Positions 15,873 to 22,974 of a stretch of 64,000 nucleotides of DNA are shown here, piece by piece (positions within the stretch are counted from its first letter, which is position 1; the number at the start of each line of letters is the position of its first letter). Made by a program: the position numbers and the translations under genes. Source of the stretch: RGIG4097 sp937885645 (GTDB lineage Bacteria; Bacillota; Clostridia; Christensenellales; CAG-917). The notes beneath the pieces are model-generated. The model was not told the DNA's origin. It ran no database searches and worked only from the letters and a program-made list of their open reading frames with translations. The stretch lies in the NCBI GenBank assembly GCA_937885645.1, contig CALABJ010000018.1:124001-188000 (forward strand), given 5' to 3'.

Positions 15873-17090
15873 ATGGTAAAGAAAGGTATTTTGGAAGAAT
15901 TGAGAGCCCGTGGTCTTGTGAAACAAGTCGTTTTCGAAGATGAACTGAGAGAGCTTCTTGACACAGAATCACAATCATTTTACATCGGTTTTGACCCCAC
16001 AGCAGACAGCTTGCACGTTGGTCACTTTATGCAAATGATCGTTGCAAAACGTCTTCAAGACGCAGGTCATCGTCCCATCATTTTGATAGGTGGTGGCACG
16101 GCAATGGTTGGCGACCCCAGTGGCAGAACTGATATGCGCAGTATGATGACGAAGGAGACCATCGCCCACAACGTGGCTTGCTTCAAAAAGCAAATGGAAA
16201 AGTTCATCCGCTTTGACGGTGAAAACGCAGCAATCCTTGTCAACAATGCAGACTGGCTCCTTGACCTCAACTATATCGATTTCCTTCGTGAAGTCGGTGC
16301 AAACTTTTCAGTCAACCGTATGTTGACCGCAGAGTGCTACAAGCAACGCCTTGAAAAAGGTCTCACTTTCCTTGAATTCAACTATATGCTTATGCAAGCA
16401 TACGACTTTTTGGTGCTCAACCGCAAGTACGGTTGCGTTATGGAATTTGGCGGTGACGACCAATGGTCAAACATCCTTGCAGGTGCAGACCTCATCAGAC
16501 GTAAGGAACAAAAGAGCGCATTTGCTCTCACCTTTGCACTTCTCACCACATCAGAAGGCATCAAGATGGGCAAGACGGCAAAAGGCGCAGTGTGGCTTGA
16601 TCCCAATAAGACCGCACCTTACGATTTCTTCCAATACTGGCGCAACATCGCAGACCAAGACGTAGAAAAGGTGTTCAGATTCCTCACTTTCCTTCCTCTC
16701 GATGAAATCGAGGAATTGACAAAATACAACGATGAACGTATGAATAAGGCAAAGGAACGCCTTGCATATGAGCTCACTTTGATGGTTCACGGCAAGGACG
16801 AAGCAGACAGCGCCCTCCAAAAGGCACGTGCTGCATTCAGCGGTGACCGTGACAATATGCCCGAGGCCACAATCCCTAGCGGTATGACCTCAGTTGCAGA
16901 CATCCTTGTGGCAGTTGCCAAAGTGCCTTCAAAGGGTGAAGCAAAACGCCTTATCCAAGGTGGTGGCATTTCAGTTGACAGTGTCAAAGTGACAGACGTC
17001 TTTGCATCCGTCACCGAAGACCAACTGAAAAACGGCTTTGTCATCCAAAAGGGCAAAAAGAATTTCTACAAAGTTTCAGTTGAAGCATAA
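15873..17090 (+). CDS. tyrS: Tyrosyl-tRNA synthetase
   Basis: Charges tRNA-Tyr. The 405-residue class I synthetase shows GFDPTADSLHVGHF (HIGH-type motif) near residue 45 and IKMGKTAKGAVWLDP (KMSKS-type motif) near residue 230. A C-terminal S4 RNA-binding domain starts about residue 340 (KGEAKRLIQGGGISVD). It has its own promoter and a short leader, unlike many Bacillota tyrS genes that carry a T-box. Confidence 0.97.
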   Translation: MVKKGILEELRARGLVKQVVFEDELRELLDTESQSFYIGFDPTADSLHVGHFMQMIVAKRLQDAGHRPIILIGGGTAMVGDPSGRTDMRSMMTKETIAHNVACFKKQMEKFIRFDGENAAILVNNADWLLDLNYIDFLREVGANFSVNRMLTAECYKQRLEKGLTFLEFNYMLMQAYDFLVLNRKYGCVMEFGGDDQWSNILAGADLIRRKEQKSAFALTFALLTTSEGIKMGKTAKGAVWLDPNKTAPYDFFQYWRNIADQDVEKVFRFLTFLPLDEIEELTKYNDERMNKAKERLAYELTLMVHGKDEADSALQKARAAFSGDRDNMPEATIPSGMTSVADILVAVAKVPSKGEAKRLIQGGGISVDSVKVTDVFASVTEDQLKNGFVIQKGKKNFYKVSVEA

Positions 17091-17107
17091 CTGATTTAGG
17101 TGCAAGG

Positions 17108-17740
17108 GTGAAATCATACAGATACGCAGATGGCACTTTTGAAGCGATTTATGAGATAAAACGCTCCAAATTCATAGCGACTGTAATGGGCGAAGTCGAT
17201 GGCGACTCCGCCGAAACCTTTGTGAAAAATATCAAAAAGAAGTATGCAGATGCCACTCACAATTGCTATGCCTACATCGGCGACATCAATGGTCAAGCCA
17301 CCAGATTTTCTGATGACGGTGAGCCAGGTGGCACTGCAGGTCAACCTATCCTTGAAGTGCTACGAAAGAAAGGTCTTGTGAGGACGGCAGTTGTTGTGAC
17401 GAGATACTTTGGAGGCATCAAACTTGGTGCAGGCGGACTTGTTGGCGCATACACTGAAAGCGCAGTCCGTGGCATTGAGTGTGCCACCCTCGCAACCAAA
17501 ACAGAGTGCGTTAGATTGTCGGTTTCAACGGATTATACCTTGGGTCCCGTGGTTGACAAACTTGTCCGCAAACAGGGCTGGACCGTTTACAATACCCGGT
17601 ATCTTGACGGCGTAAAGACCTCACTTTGGATTCCCAGCGACGAGGTGAAAAACGTTGAAGCAATCATCACCGAAACAACACTTGGCAAGGCTCTTATCTC
17701 CTACGATATGACCGAAACCGAATTTGTTAAAATTGATTAA
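17108..17740 (+). CDS. YigZ/IMPACT-family protein
   Basis: A 210-residue protein beginning at a GTG. Its N-terminal UPF0029 domain is clear: IKRSKFIATV, ATHNCYAYI, FSDDGEPGGTAGQPIL and YFGGIKLGAGGLVGAY. A C-terminal ferredoxin-like DUF1949 domain follows. The family is linked to translation control and stress in other organisms, but the bacterial biochemistry is unsettled. Its stop codon shares a base with the recX start. Confidence 0.9.
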   Translation: MKSYRYADGTFEAIYEIKRSKFIATVMGEVDGDSAETFVKNIKKKYADATHNCYAYIGDINGQATRFSDDGEPGGTAGQPILEVLRKKGLVRTAVVVTRYFGGIKLGAGGLVGAYTESAVRGIECATLATKTECVRLSVSTDYTLGPVVDKLVRKQGWTVYNTRYLDGVKTSLWIPSDEVKNVEAIITETTLGKALISYDMTETEFVKID

Positions 17741-18267
17741 TGGCCACGGCAGTGGCTTTTTCTATGAAGAAAGAATTGACTCCTGAAGAAAGAATGCAAA
17801 AGTGTTTCGACCAAGCAGTGAAATGCTTGGCAATTTCACCACGCAGTGAAAAAGAAGTCAAGGAGAAACTTTACGAAAAGGGCTATCATCGAAACGAAGT
17901 TGAAGAAGCCATCGACCGTTGCAAGGGCTACAAGTATATCAATGACGAAGCCTACACTCGCTCATTCATCGAGTATTATTCCCACAAAATGGGCAGAAAG
18001 ATGATGGCATACAAACTGACAAATGACAAAGGCGTTGATGCTACACTTGTCAGCAATATGATTATGGATTTGGTCAGTGATGAAGCGGAAACAGAAAAGT
18101 GCACCGATATGGCATCAAAGTACGTGAAGAAAAAACGCATTTGGGACAAAAAGGATTTAGGAAAAGTCGGCGCATATCTTTTCACCAAGGGCTTTGAGTG
18201 GAATATTATAAACCGTGCCCTTGACAACGTTGTGCTTTGCGAAAAACCCGAGTGCATTGAAGAATAA
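17740..18267 (+). CDS. recX: RecX regulatory protein
   Basis: RecX binds RecA filaments and limits their activity. The 175-residue product has the helical-repeat signature SPRSEKEVKEKLYEKGY and DEAYTRSFIEYY. The start is either the ATG at 17740 (TAATG overlap with yigZ, favouring coupling) or the ATG at 17764. The first codons form a hairpin (GCCAC-GGCA-GTGGC) followed by TTTTTC, which looks like an intrinsic terminator at the junction. If it acts as one, recX is attenuated and the later ATG is out of its way. No recA is present in the window. Confidence 0.85.
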   Translation: MATAVAFSMKKELTPEERMQKCFDQAVKCLAISPRSEKEVKEKLYEKGYHRNEVEEAIDRCKGYKYINDEAYTRSFIEYYSHKMGRKMMAYKLTNDKGVDATLVSNMIMDLVSDEAETEKCTDMASKYVKKKRIWDKKDLGKVGAYLFTKGFEWNIINRALDNVVLCEKPECIEE

Positions 18268-18320
18268 AACAGACTAAATTTCACTAGACATTTGATATAG
18301 GCATATATTCAAAACCCAAA

Positions 18321-18668
18321 TCAAGTGTCAAAAAAGCCAAGGGATATGAGGAGGGCCTCGTTGACCTTGGTCATCATAGAAATCGGCAACTCGCCGATTT
18401 TTTCTTTTAGTCTTTTCTTGTCCAATGTTCGGATTTGTTCAAGGAGAACAACACTATCTTTTGGCAGTCCAAACTTTTCGGCAGGCAGTTGTATGTGTGT
18501 AGGCAGCTTCGCTTTTTCAAGTTGTGAGGTGATTGCGGCAGCAATGATCGTAGGGCTATATTTGTTGCCCACGTTGTTTTGCACCACAAGTACAGGGCGG
18601 ACGCCCCCTTGCTCACTGCCGATGACAGGGGATAGGTCCGCAAAGTATATCTCACCACGTTTTATCAT
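18321..18668 (-). CDS. MazF/PemK-type endoribonuclease toxin
   Basis: A 115-residue protein from the ATG at 18668 (GGTGG seven bases upstream); in-frame starts at 18674 (ATG) and 18692 (TTG) would add 2 or 8 residues. MIKRGEIYFADLSPVIGSEQGG, RPVLVVQNN and PTIIAAAITSQ match the MazF fold, including the catalytic Arg and Thr/Ser region. MazF enzymes cut mRNA at short motifs. No MazE/EndoAI antitoxin gene is seen upstream or downstream, where the neighbours are recX and ddh. The true partner may be elsewhere, or the protein may be domesticated. Confidence 0.88.
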   Translation of the reverse strand: MIKRGEIYFADLSPVIGSEQGGVRPVLVVQNNVGNKYSPTIIAAAITSQLEKAKLPTHIQLPAEKFGLPKDSVVLLEQIRTLDKKRLKEKIGELPISMMTKVNEALLISLGFFDT

Positions 18669-18913
18669 TTCCATACCACCGATTGTTGCCAAAAGAAAGG
18701 AATATATCCTTATACACTATGTTTTATTTTGAAAATTTGTTGTAGCACACTTGTCAAATGAGCGGTTGTAGTTTAATATTTATATAGTAGTGAAATAGAG
18801 GAAAGGAGTGCTTTGCCTGTGCTATTTGTAGACCAAAGATAGTGGTCCAAAAATGCACCGGTAATGGTGAAAACCACCGTCAAAAACCCTCATTTTCCCC
18901 TAAAAATAGGCAA

Positions 18914-18950
18914 AATACACGTATCGTGTTCAGTACACAAATCGTGTATT
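18914..18950. promoter_or_regulatory. Tandem palindromic operators upstream of ddh
   Basis: ACACGTATCGTGT (18917-18929) and ACACAAATCGTGT (18935-18947) are two related palindromes 18 bases apart. The outer bases AATACACG (18914-18921) and CGTGTATT (18943-18950) also form an inverted repeat. The rest of the 346-base gap between mazF and ddh holds a small hairpin around 18859-18880, an AAAGGAG followed by a short possible leader frame near 18800, and no gene. Confidence 0.5.
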
Positions 18951-19014
18951 AAGCAAAAATAAACATCAAAAATACAATTCTTATTGCTTTGCAATAAGAC
19001 TTCAAAAGGATATT

Positions 19015-19983
19015 ATGACAAAGATAGGCATAGTTGGATATGGCAATTTGGGCAAGGCTTGTGAAAAAATCGTGATGAGCCGTGATGATATGTCACTGGT
19101 TGGCATTTTCACTCGTCGTGACCCCGCCACAATGACCTCACCTTACGGCAGTGCATTTTTCCGTCAAGACGACCTTGACAGATTTGAAAATGAGGTTGAC
19201 GTCCTTGCACTCTGCACAGGCTCGGCAAACGACCTTGTTGACCTTGCACTGAAACAAGCAGAAAAGTTCAACACTGTTGACAGCTTTGACACTCACGCAA
19301 GGATGAGAGATTACGTCACCGCTCTTGACAAGGTTGCAACCGAGCACGACCATCTCTCCTTTGTTGGCATCGGTTGGGACCCCGGTGTGTTTTCAGTTAT
19401 GCGTGCCCTCTTTGAAGGTGCGCTCCCTGAGGGCAACACGGTCACTTTCTGGGGCAAAGGTGTGTCACAAGGACACAGCGAGGCTATACGCAAGATTGAT
19501 GGCGTGTTGAAGGGCATCCAATACACAATCCCCAAGGAAGAAGCCCTTGAAAAGGCAAGAGAGGGCAAAGGTGACACCCTCACCACCCGTGACAAGCATT
19601 TGAGAGAGTGCTTTGTTGTGGCAAGGGATGATGCTGACAAATCCGCCATTGAAAATGAAATTAAGTCAATGCCCAACTATTTTGCAGATTATGATACAAT
19701 CGTCCATTTCATCACTGCAGATGAGTTTGACCGCGACCATAACGCAATGCCTCACGGCGGACTTGTGCTTCGCAGTGGCTCAGTCAACGGCAAGGCAGAA
19801 AACCTTGAATTCAAATTGACATTGTCCTCAAACCCTGACTTCACCGCCAGTGTGCTTATGGCGTACGCAAGATGCCTGAAGAAAATGCACGAAAGCGGTG
19901 TCCGTGGCGCAAAGACAATCATTGATATTCCTGTCGGAGCATTACTTGGTGATAGACTTGACGCTATAGCCAAATTCGTATAA
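19015..19983 (+). CDS. ddh: meso-Diaminopimelate D-dehydrogenase
   Basis: NADPH-dependent interconversion of L-tetrahydrodipicolinate and meso-DAP, a one-step route to lysine and peptidoglycan precursor. The 322-residue protein starts with the Rossmann motif GIVGYGNLGKACE and has SFDTHARMRDY, FVGIGWDPGVFSVMR and KGVSQGHSEAIRKIDGV of the DAP-binding region. Length and motifs match the family well. It is preceded by AAAGGATATT and followed by a terminator, so it is a single-gene unit. Confidence 0.95.
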   Translation: MTKIGIVGYGNLGKACEKIVMSRDDMSLVGIFTRRDPATMTSPYGSAFFRQDDLDRFENEVDVLALCTGSANDLVDLALKQAEKFNTVDSFDTHARMRDYVTALDKVATEHDHLSFVGIGWDPGVFSVMRALFEGALPEGNTVTFWGKGVSQGHSEAIRKIDGVLKGIQYTIPKEEALEKAREGKGDTLTTRDKHLRECFVVARDDADKSAIENEIKSMPNYFADYDTIVHFITADEFDRDHNAMPHGGLVLRSGSVNGKAENLEFKLTLSSNPDFTASVLMAYARCLKKMHESGVRGAKTIIDIPVGALLGDRLDAIAKFV

Positions 19984-19987
19984 ACAG

Positions 19988-20013
19988 TGGCAGGGCAACC
20001 TGCCATAATTTTT
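19988..20013 (+). terminator. Terminator of ddh
   Basis: TGGCAGG and CCTGCCA arms, loop GCAA, then TAATTTTT. Confidence 0.85.
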
Positions 20014-20121
20014 GCAGTGTATAAAGCATTAATCAATTTTGCATAAAAACAAAGTGGATATATTGGAAAATAGCAACAGTGTTTATATGCAAGTATGCAA
20101 ACTTGGTGACACAAAGTGACT

Positions 20122-20781
20122 ATGACAAACAAGAAATACAAAACTATACTTTTTGACCTTGACGGCACTCTCATTGACAGCAAACCGGGCATTTTGACTG
20201 CAATCCGCAAAACCCTCAATGAGTTTCAAATTCCCTACACCGAAGAGGTCATAAATCAAATGGTTGGCCCTCCTTTCCGCATCAGCATGAAGGAACTTTT
20301 AGGCATTGAGGATATGTCTCTCATCGAGCAACTGATTTTCGTCTATCGCACTCACTACAAAGGTGGCGACTGGATGGGTTGCAGTATATATGATGGAGTA
20401 GAGGATATGCTCACCGCCCTGAAAGGCGCAGGCTACACCCTAGGTCTTGCCACCTCAAAGCCTTTGCAGTACACAACAATCATTATGGAAAGCCTTGGCC
20501 TTGACAAATATTTTGACTACGTAGGCGGAGCAACAGGTGACGCCACTGCCGAGATGAAGACGGACGTCATCAACATGGTGCTTTCAAAACTAAACGTCAC
20601 TGACCTTGACAGTGTGCTTATGATAGGTGATCGCCTGTATGACATAGAAGGCGCAAAGCAAAGTGGAGTTGACAGCATGGGCATACTTTGGGGCTATGGC
20701 GATAGAGCCGAGCACGAAAACTGCGGTGCAGACTTCATCTTGTCCACCCCCAGTGAAGTTGTCAACTTCCTTGTAAAATAA
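20122..20781 (+). CDS. HAD-family hydrolase, phosphoglycolate-phosphatase-like
   Basis: A 219-residue phosphatase. HAD motif I is LFDLDGTLIDSK, motif II lies at GLATSKPLQYT, and motif III/IV at MIGDRLYDIEGAKQSGVDSMGILWGYG. The cap domain between motifs I and II identifies subfamily IA (Gph/PpaX group). The ATG at 20122 is preferred to the GTG at 20116, though neither has a good ribosome site. The substrate cannot be named from sequence. Confidence 0.82.
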   Translation: MTNKKYKTILFDLDGTLIDSKPGILTAIRKTLNEFQIPYTEEVINQMVGPPFRISMKELLGIEDMSLIEQLIFVYRTHYKGGDWMGCSIYDGVEDMLTALKGAGYTLGLATSKPLQYTTIIMESLGLDKYFDYVGGATGDATAEMKTDVINMVLSKLNVTDLDSVLMIGDRLYDIEGAKQSGVDSMGILWGYGDRAEHENCGADFILSTPSEVVNFLVK

Positions 20782-20840
20782 TGAAGAAAACAACACTTCA
20801 ATACACCCAAACACAAATCAATCCAAATTCACTGAAATGC

Positions 20841-20895
20841 AAAAACACGGTGTTTATTCTAGTAAAAAGAGATGATAAACTCCGTGTTTTGTTAT
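20841..20895. terminator. Long bidirectional hairpin terminator
   Basis: AAAACACGG (20842-20850) pairs with CCGTGTTTT (20882-20890) and GTTTAT (20852-20857) with ATAAAC (20875-20880). It lies between the converging HAD and lipid-kinase genes. Confidence 0.7.
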
Positions 20896-20926
20896 TTTAC
20901 GAAATTTAGTTGTGGTCAACCGCAGT

Positions 20927-21919
20927 TTAAATTATGTCAATTATTTTAAGTTTGCAGGTGGTCTTTTCAAAGGAAAGATTGAGGTCACCTCTATGGTCAC
21001 GTCTTTCACCATCAACGCAGAAAGTTGTGTTGTGAGGAAGTGAAACGTTTGCGGATTTTATCCTCTTGAATATAATTCCGTCCTTGCTTTCTTTTCGTAG
21101 TCCAAGGAAGAAAACCTTGAAGAAAGGGAAGAACATTTCCACCTTGCCAAGTAGTCCATCATGCTTTGGTGAGGGGATGAGCAATAGGTGTCCGCCCTCG
21201 TCTTGTTCATCGTACAGCTTGTTGAAATGAAAGCCAAAACACCTAGGTGATTTGATGAACATAATGAGGTTAAACTCCCCTTGAAATTCTTTTGTTATTA
21301 GGTTGTCAACAGCCTCAATTTTGTCCGATTGTCTTTTCGATTTTTTGTCCGTACCTCTGCTGGCTTCTTCGTTAATATTGTCCTCGTTTTTCATTAAGCT
21401 GTCCTCAACTTGACAGGTGATTTTGCACTTGATTCGGTTGACCTCGTAAGCCTTCAACACTTTGAGTACGTAGGCAAGCACTCCAAACTTCTGCTTGTCC
21501 TTTTGCTTTGCGGTGTAGCCGATTTCGGTGAAAGCCCCAGAAGCAAAAACGTAGGTGAAAACATTTTCATCAACCTTTCCGATTGTGACAGGGTGAGGGG
21601 AAAGGGTTGCGTGTGAGTATTTCTCAGCCCCTGCCTTATCGTTCAAAGTGCCACAAGGGAAGTAGTACACCGTCTTGTCAAGGTTGTATATTTCTTGCAT
21701 AATTATTTGAAGAGTGCCGTCTCCACCGCATACTGCAAAAGTGTCAAAATTCTCAAAATTTATCTTGACGTTTGAAGGCAAATGCACCGAGGTGAAGTCA
21801 TATTCACCCAGTGCTTTTTTTACGTTTTCAACCGAGCATTTTCTGCATTTGCCTGCATTGTCGTTGATGAGGATAAGGCACTTTTTCTCCTCAGGTTTGT
21901 TGTTTGCGCTTATTTTCAT
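20927..21919 (-). CDS. Diacylglycerol-kinase-family lipid kinase
   Basis: A 330-residue protein of the DagK/YegS/LCB5 family, which phosphorylates a lipid hydroxyl using ATP. The nucleotide-binding motif is FAVCGGDGTLQIIM near residue 62, followed by YYFPCGTLNDKA and the FASGAFTEIGYTA strand. A poorly conserved, charged insert (about residues 170-205, rich in Lys/Glu/Asp) interrupts the C-terminal domain. The C-terminal sheet ends in FCVDGERR, which is typical. The lipid substrate is unknown. Confidence 0.85.
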   Translation of the reverse strand: MKISANNKPEEKKCLILINDNAGKCRKCSVENVKKALGEYDFTSVHLPSNVKINFENFDTFAVCGGDGTLQIIMQEIYNLDKTVYYFPCGTLNDKAGAEKYSHATLSPHPVTIGKVDENVFTYVFASGAFTEIGYTAKQKDKQKFGVLAYVLKVLKAYEVNRIKCKITCQVEDSLMKNEDNINEEASRGTDKKSKRQSDKIEAVDNLITKEFQGEFNLIMFIKSPRCFGFHFNKLYDEQDEGGHLLLIPSPKHDGLLGKVEMFFPFFKVFFLGLRKESKDGIIFKRIKSANVSLPHNTTFCVDGERRDHRGDLNLSFEKTTCKLKIIDII

Positions 21920-22098
21920 ATCACCTCAATTTACTTACTCAATTTCACCCGTATTTTGTCCAAAATCCACTGTTTTTAGACCTTGGCAGAATATTGTTTC
22001 AACTTTCAGCGGATTGCCACTCTCATCGTCAAAATTTTGCTTTTAGCAAACAAATTCATTTTTTATGGTTATTTTGCCCCTCTATCTTCAAAATATGA

Positions 22099-22127
22099 TT
22101 GCCACCCACAGACATTTGTGCTATAAT
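22099..22127 (+). promoter_or_regulatory. Promoter of pgsA
   Basis: TTGCCA at 22099-22104, 17-base spacer, TATAAT at 22122-22127. Confidence 0.88.
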
Positions 22128-22167
22128 GTATAAAATTTCTTAAAATTTTATTAATGGAGAATTGAAA

Positions 22168-22905
22168 ATGGCTTACAAGGGTATGGCTCAAATCAACAAA
22201 AAAGATTTGTGGACAATTCCAAATCTCATCACCTACTTCCGCATCATCTGCATCCCCGCATACGTTGTCCTTATGGCATTTGCAGGCATCCGCGCAGACA
22301 TGACTTTGCTCTACGCCGCACTGGGCGTATTTGTGGTTGCATCAGCAAGTGACCTCGTAGACGGCTGGATTGCAAGAAGATTCAATATGACCACAGGCAT
22401 CGGCATGGTCCTTGACCCCTTTGCAGACAAACTTATGCACGTCAGCGTGCTTTTCTGCCTCTCACTTTGCACAGGCCTCACACCTCTCGGCGCTGAAACC
22501 GCAGCCCTCACCGACGGCTGGTACGTCCACTACGCATTTGTCATCTTGATCCTCGCCAAGGAAGCATTTATGATTTTGATGTCACCCTACGTCATGAAAC
22601 GTGGCGCAAAAATCCAAGCCAACTGGATGGGCAAAGTTGCATCCGCAACCATCTCAATCGGCGTCATCCTCTGCTTCTTCCACCCTTACGTATATCTTGC
22701 AGACTGGGGCATCCTTGCTTGGGGCGTTGCACTTACATACGGCGCACTGTTTGGATATATCAAGGAAATCGTGCACCAAATCAAACTTATTGATGCAGGC
22801 AAGATGGAAAGAGTGACAGACGAAAGCGTGAAGTACACCAACGCAGAAAACACCGCGCTTTTGAAGCCCGAAGAAAAGGAAGAAGTGGCAGCCGACAAGG
22901 AATAA
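22168..22905 (+). CDS. pgsA: CDP-alcohol phosphatidyltransferase (PgsA-like)
   Basis: Probably makes phosphatidylglycerol phosphate from CDP-diacylglycerol and glycerol 3-phosphate. The 245-residue membrane protein starts at the ATG 22168 (GGAGA seven bases upstream; a TTG six bases earlier is less likely). The family signature D-x2-DG-x2-AR-x8-G-x3-D-x3-D is complete, running from D62 (SDLVDGWIARR) to D87 (LDPFADK). About six membrane segments are visible, then a charged 40-residue C-terminal tail. Assignment to PgsA rather than another CDP-alcohol transferase rests on likeness and context. Confidence 0.82.
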   Translation: MAYKGMAQINKKDLWTIPNLITYFRIICIPAYVVLMAFAGIRADMTLLYAALGVFVVASASDLVDGWIARRFNMTTGIGMVLDPFADKLMHVSVLFCLSLCTGLTPLGAETAALTDGWYVHYAFVILILAKEAFMILMSPYVMKRGAKIQANWMGKVASATISIGVILCFFHPYVYLADWGILAWGVALTYGALFGYIKEIVHQIKLIDAGKMERVTDESVKYTNAENTALLKPEEKEEVAADKE

Positions 22906-22955
22906 TTACGGGAGCGTAAACCATATAGACTAATCACCGACGTACAAAGTACGTC
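22906..22955 (+). promoter_or_regulatory. Two hairpins in the pgsA-valS gap
   Basis: TTACG-GGAG-CGTAA (22906-22919) and GACGTAC-AAA-GTACGTC (22939-22955), with no U-run. The 69-base gap is too short for a T-box, so valS probably depends on read-through from pgsA. Confidence 0.4.
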
Positions 22956-22974
22956 ATCTCGCATAAAGGAAACT

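Noticed and set aside
22906..22974. T-box leader for valS (and for tyrS at 15844-15872)
   Set aside because: Both leaders are far too short and lack the TGGNACCGCG antiterminator sequence.
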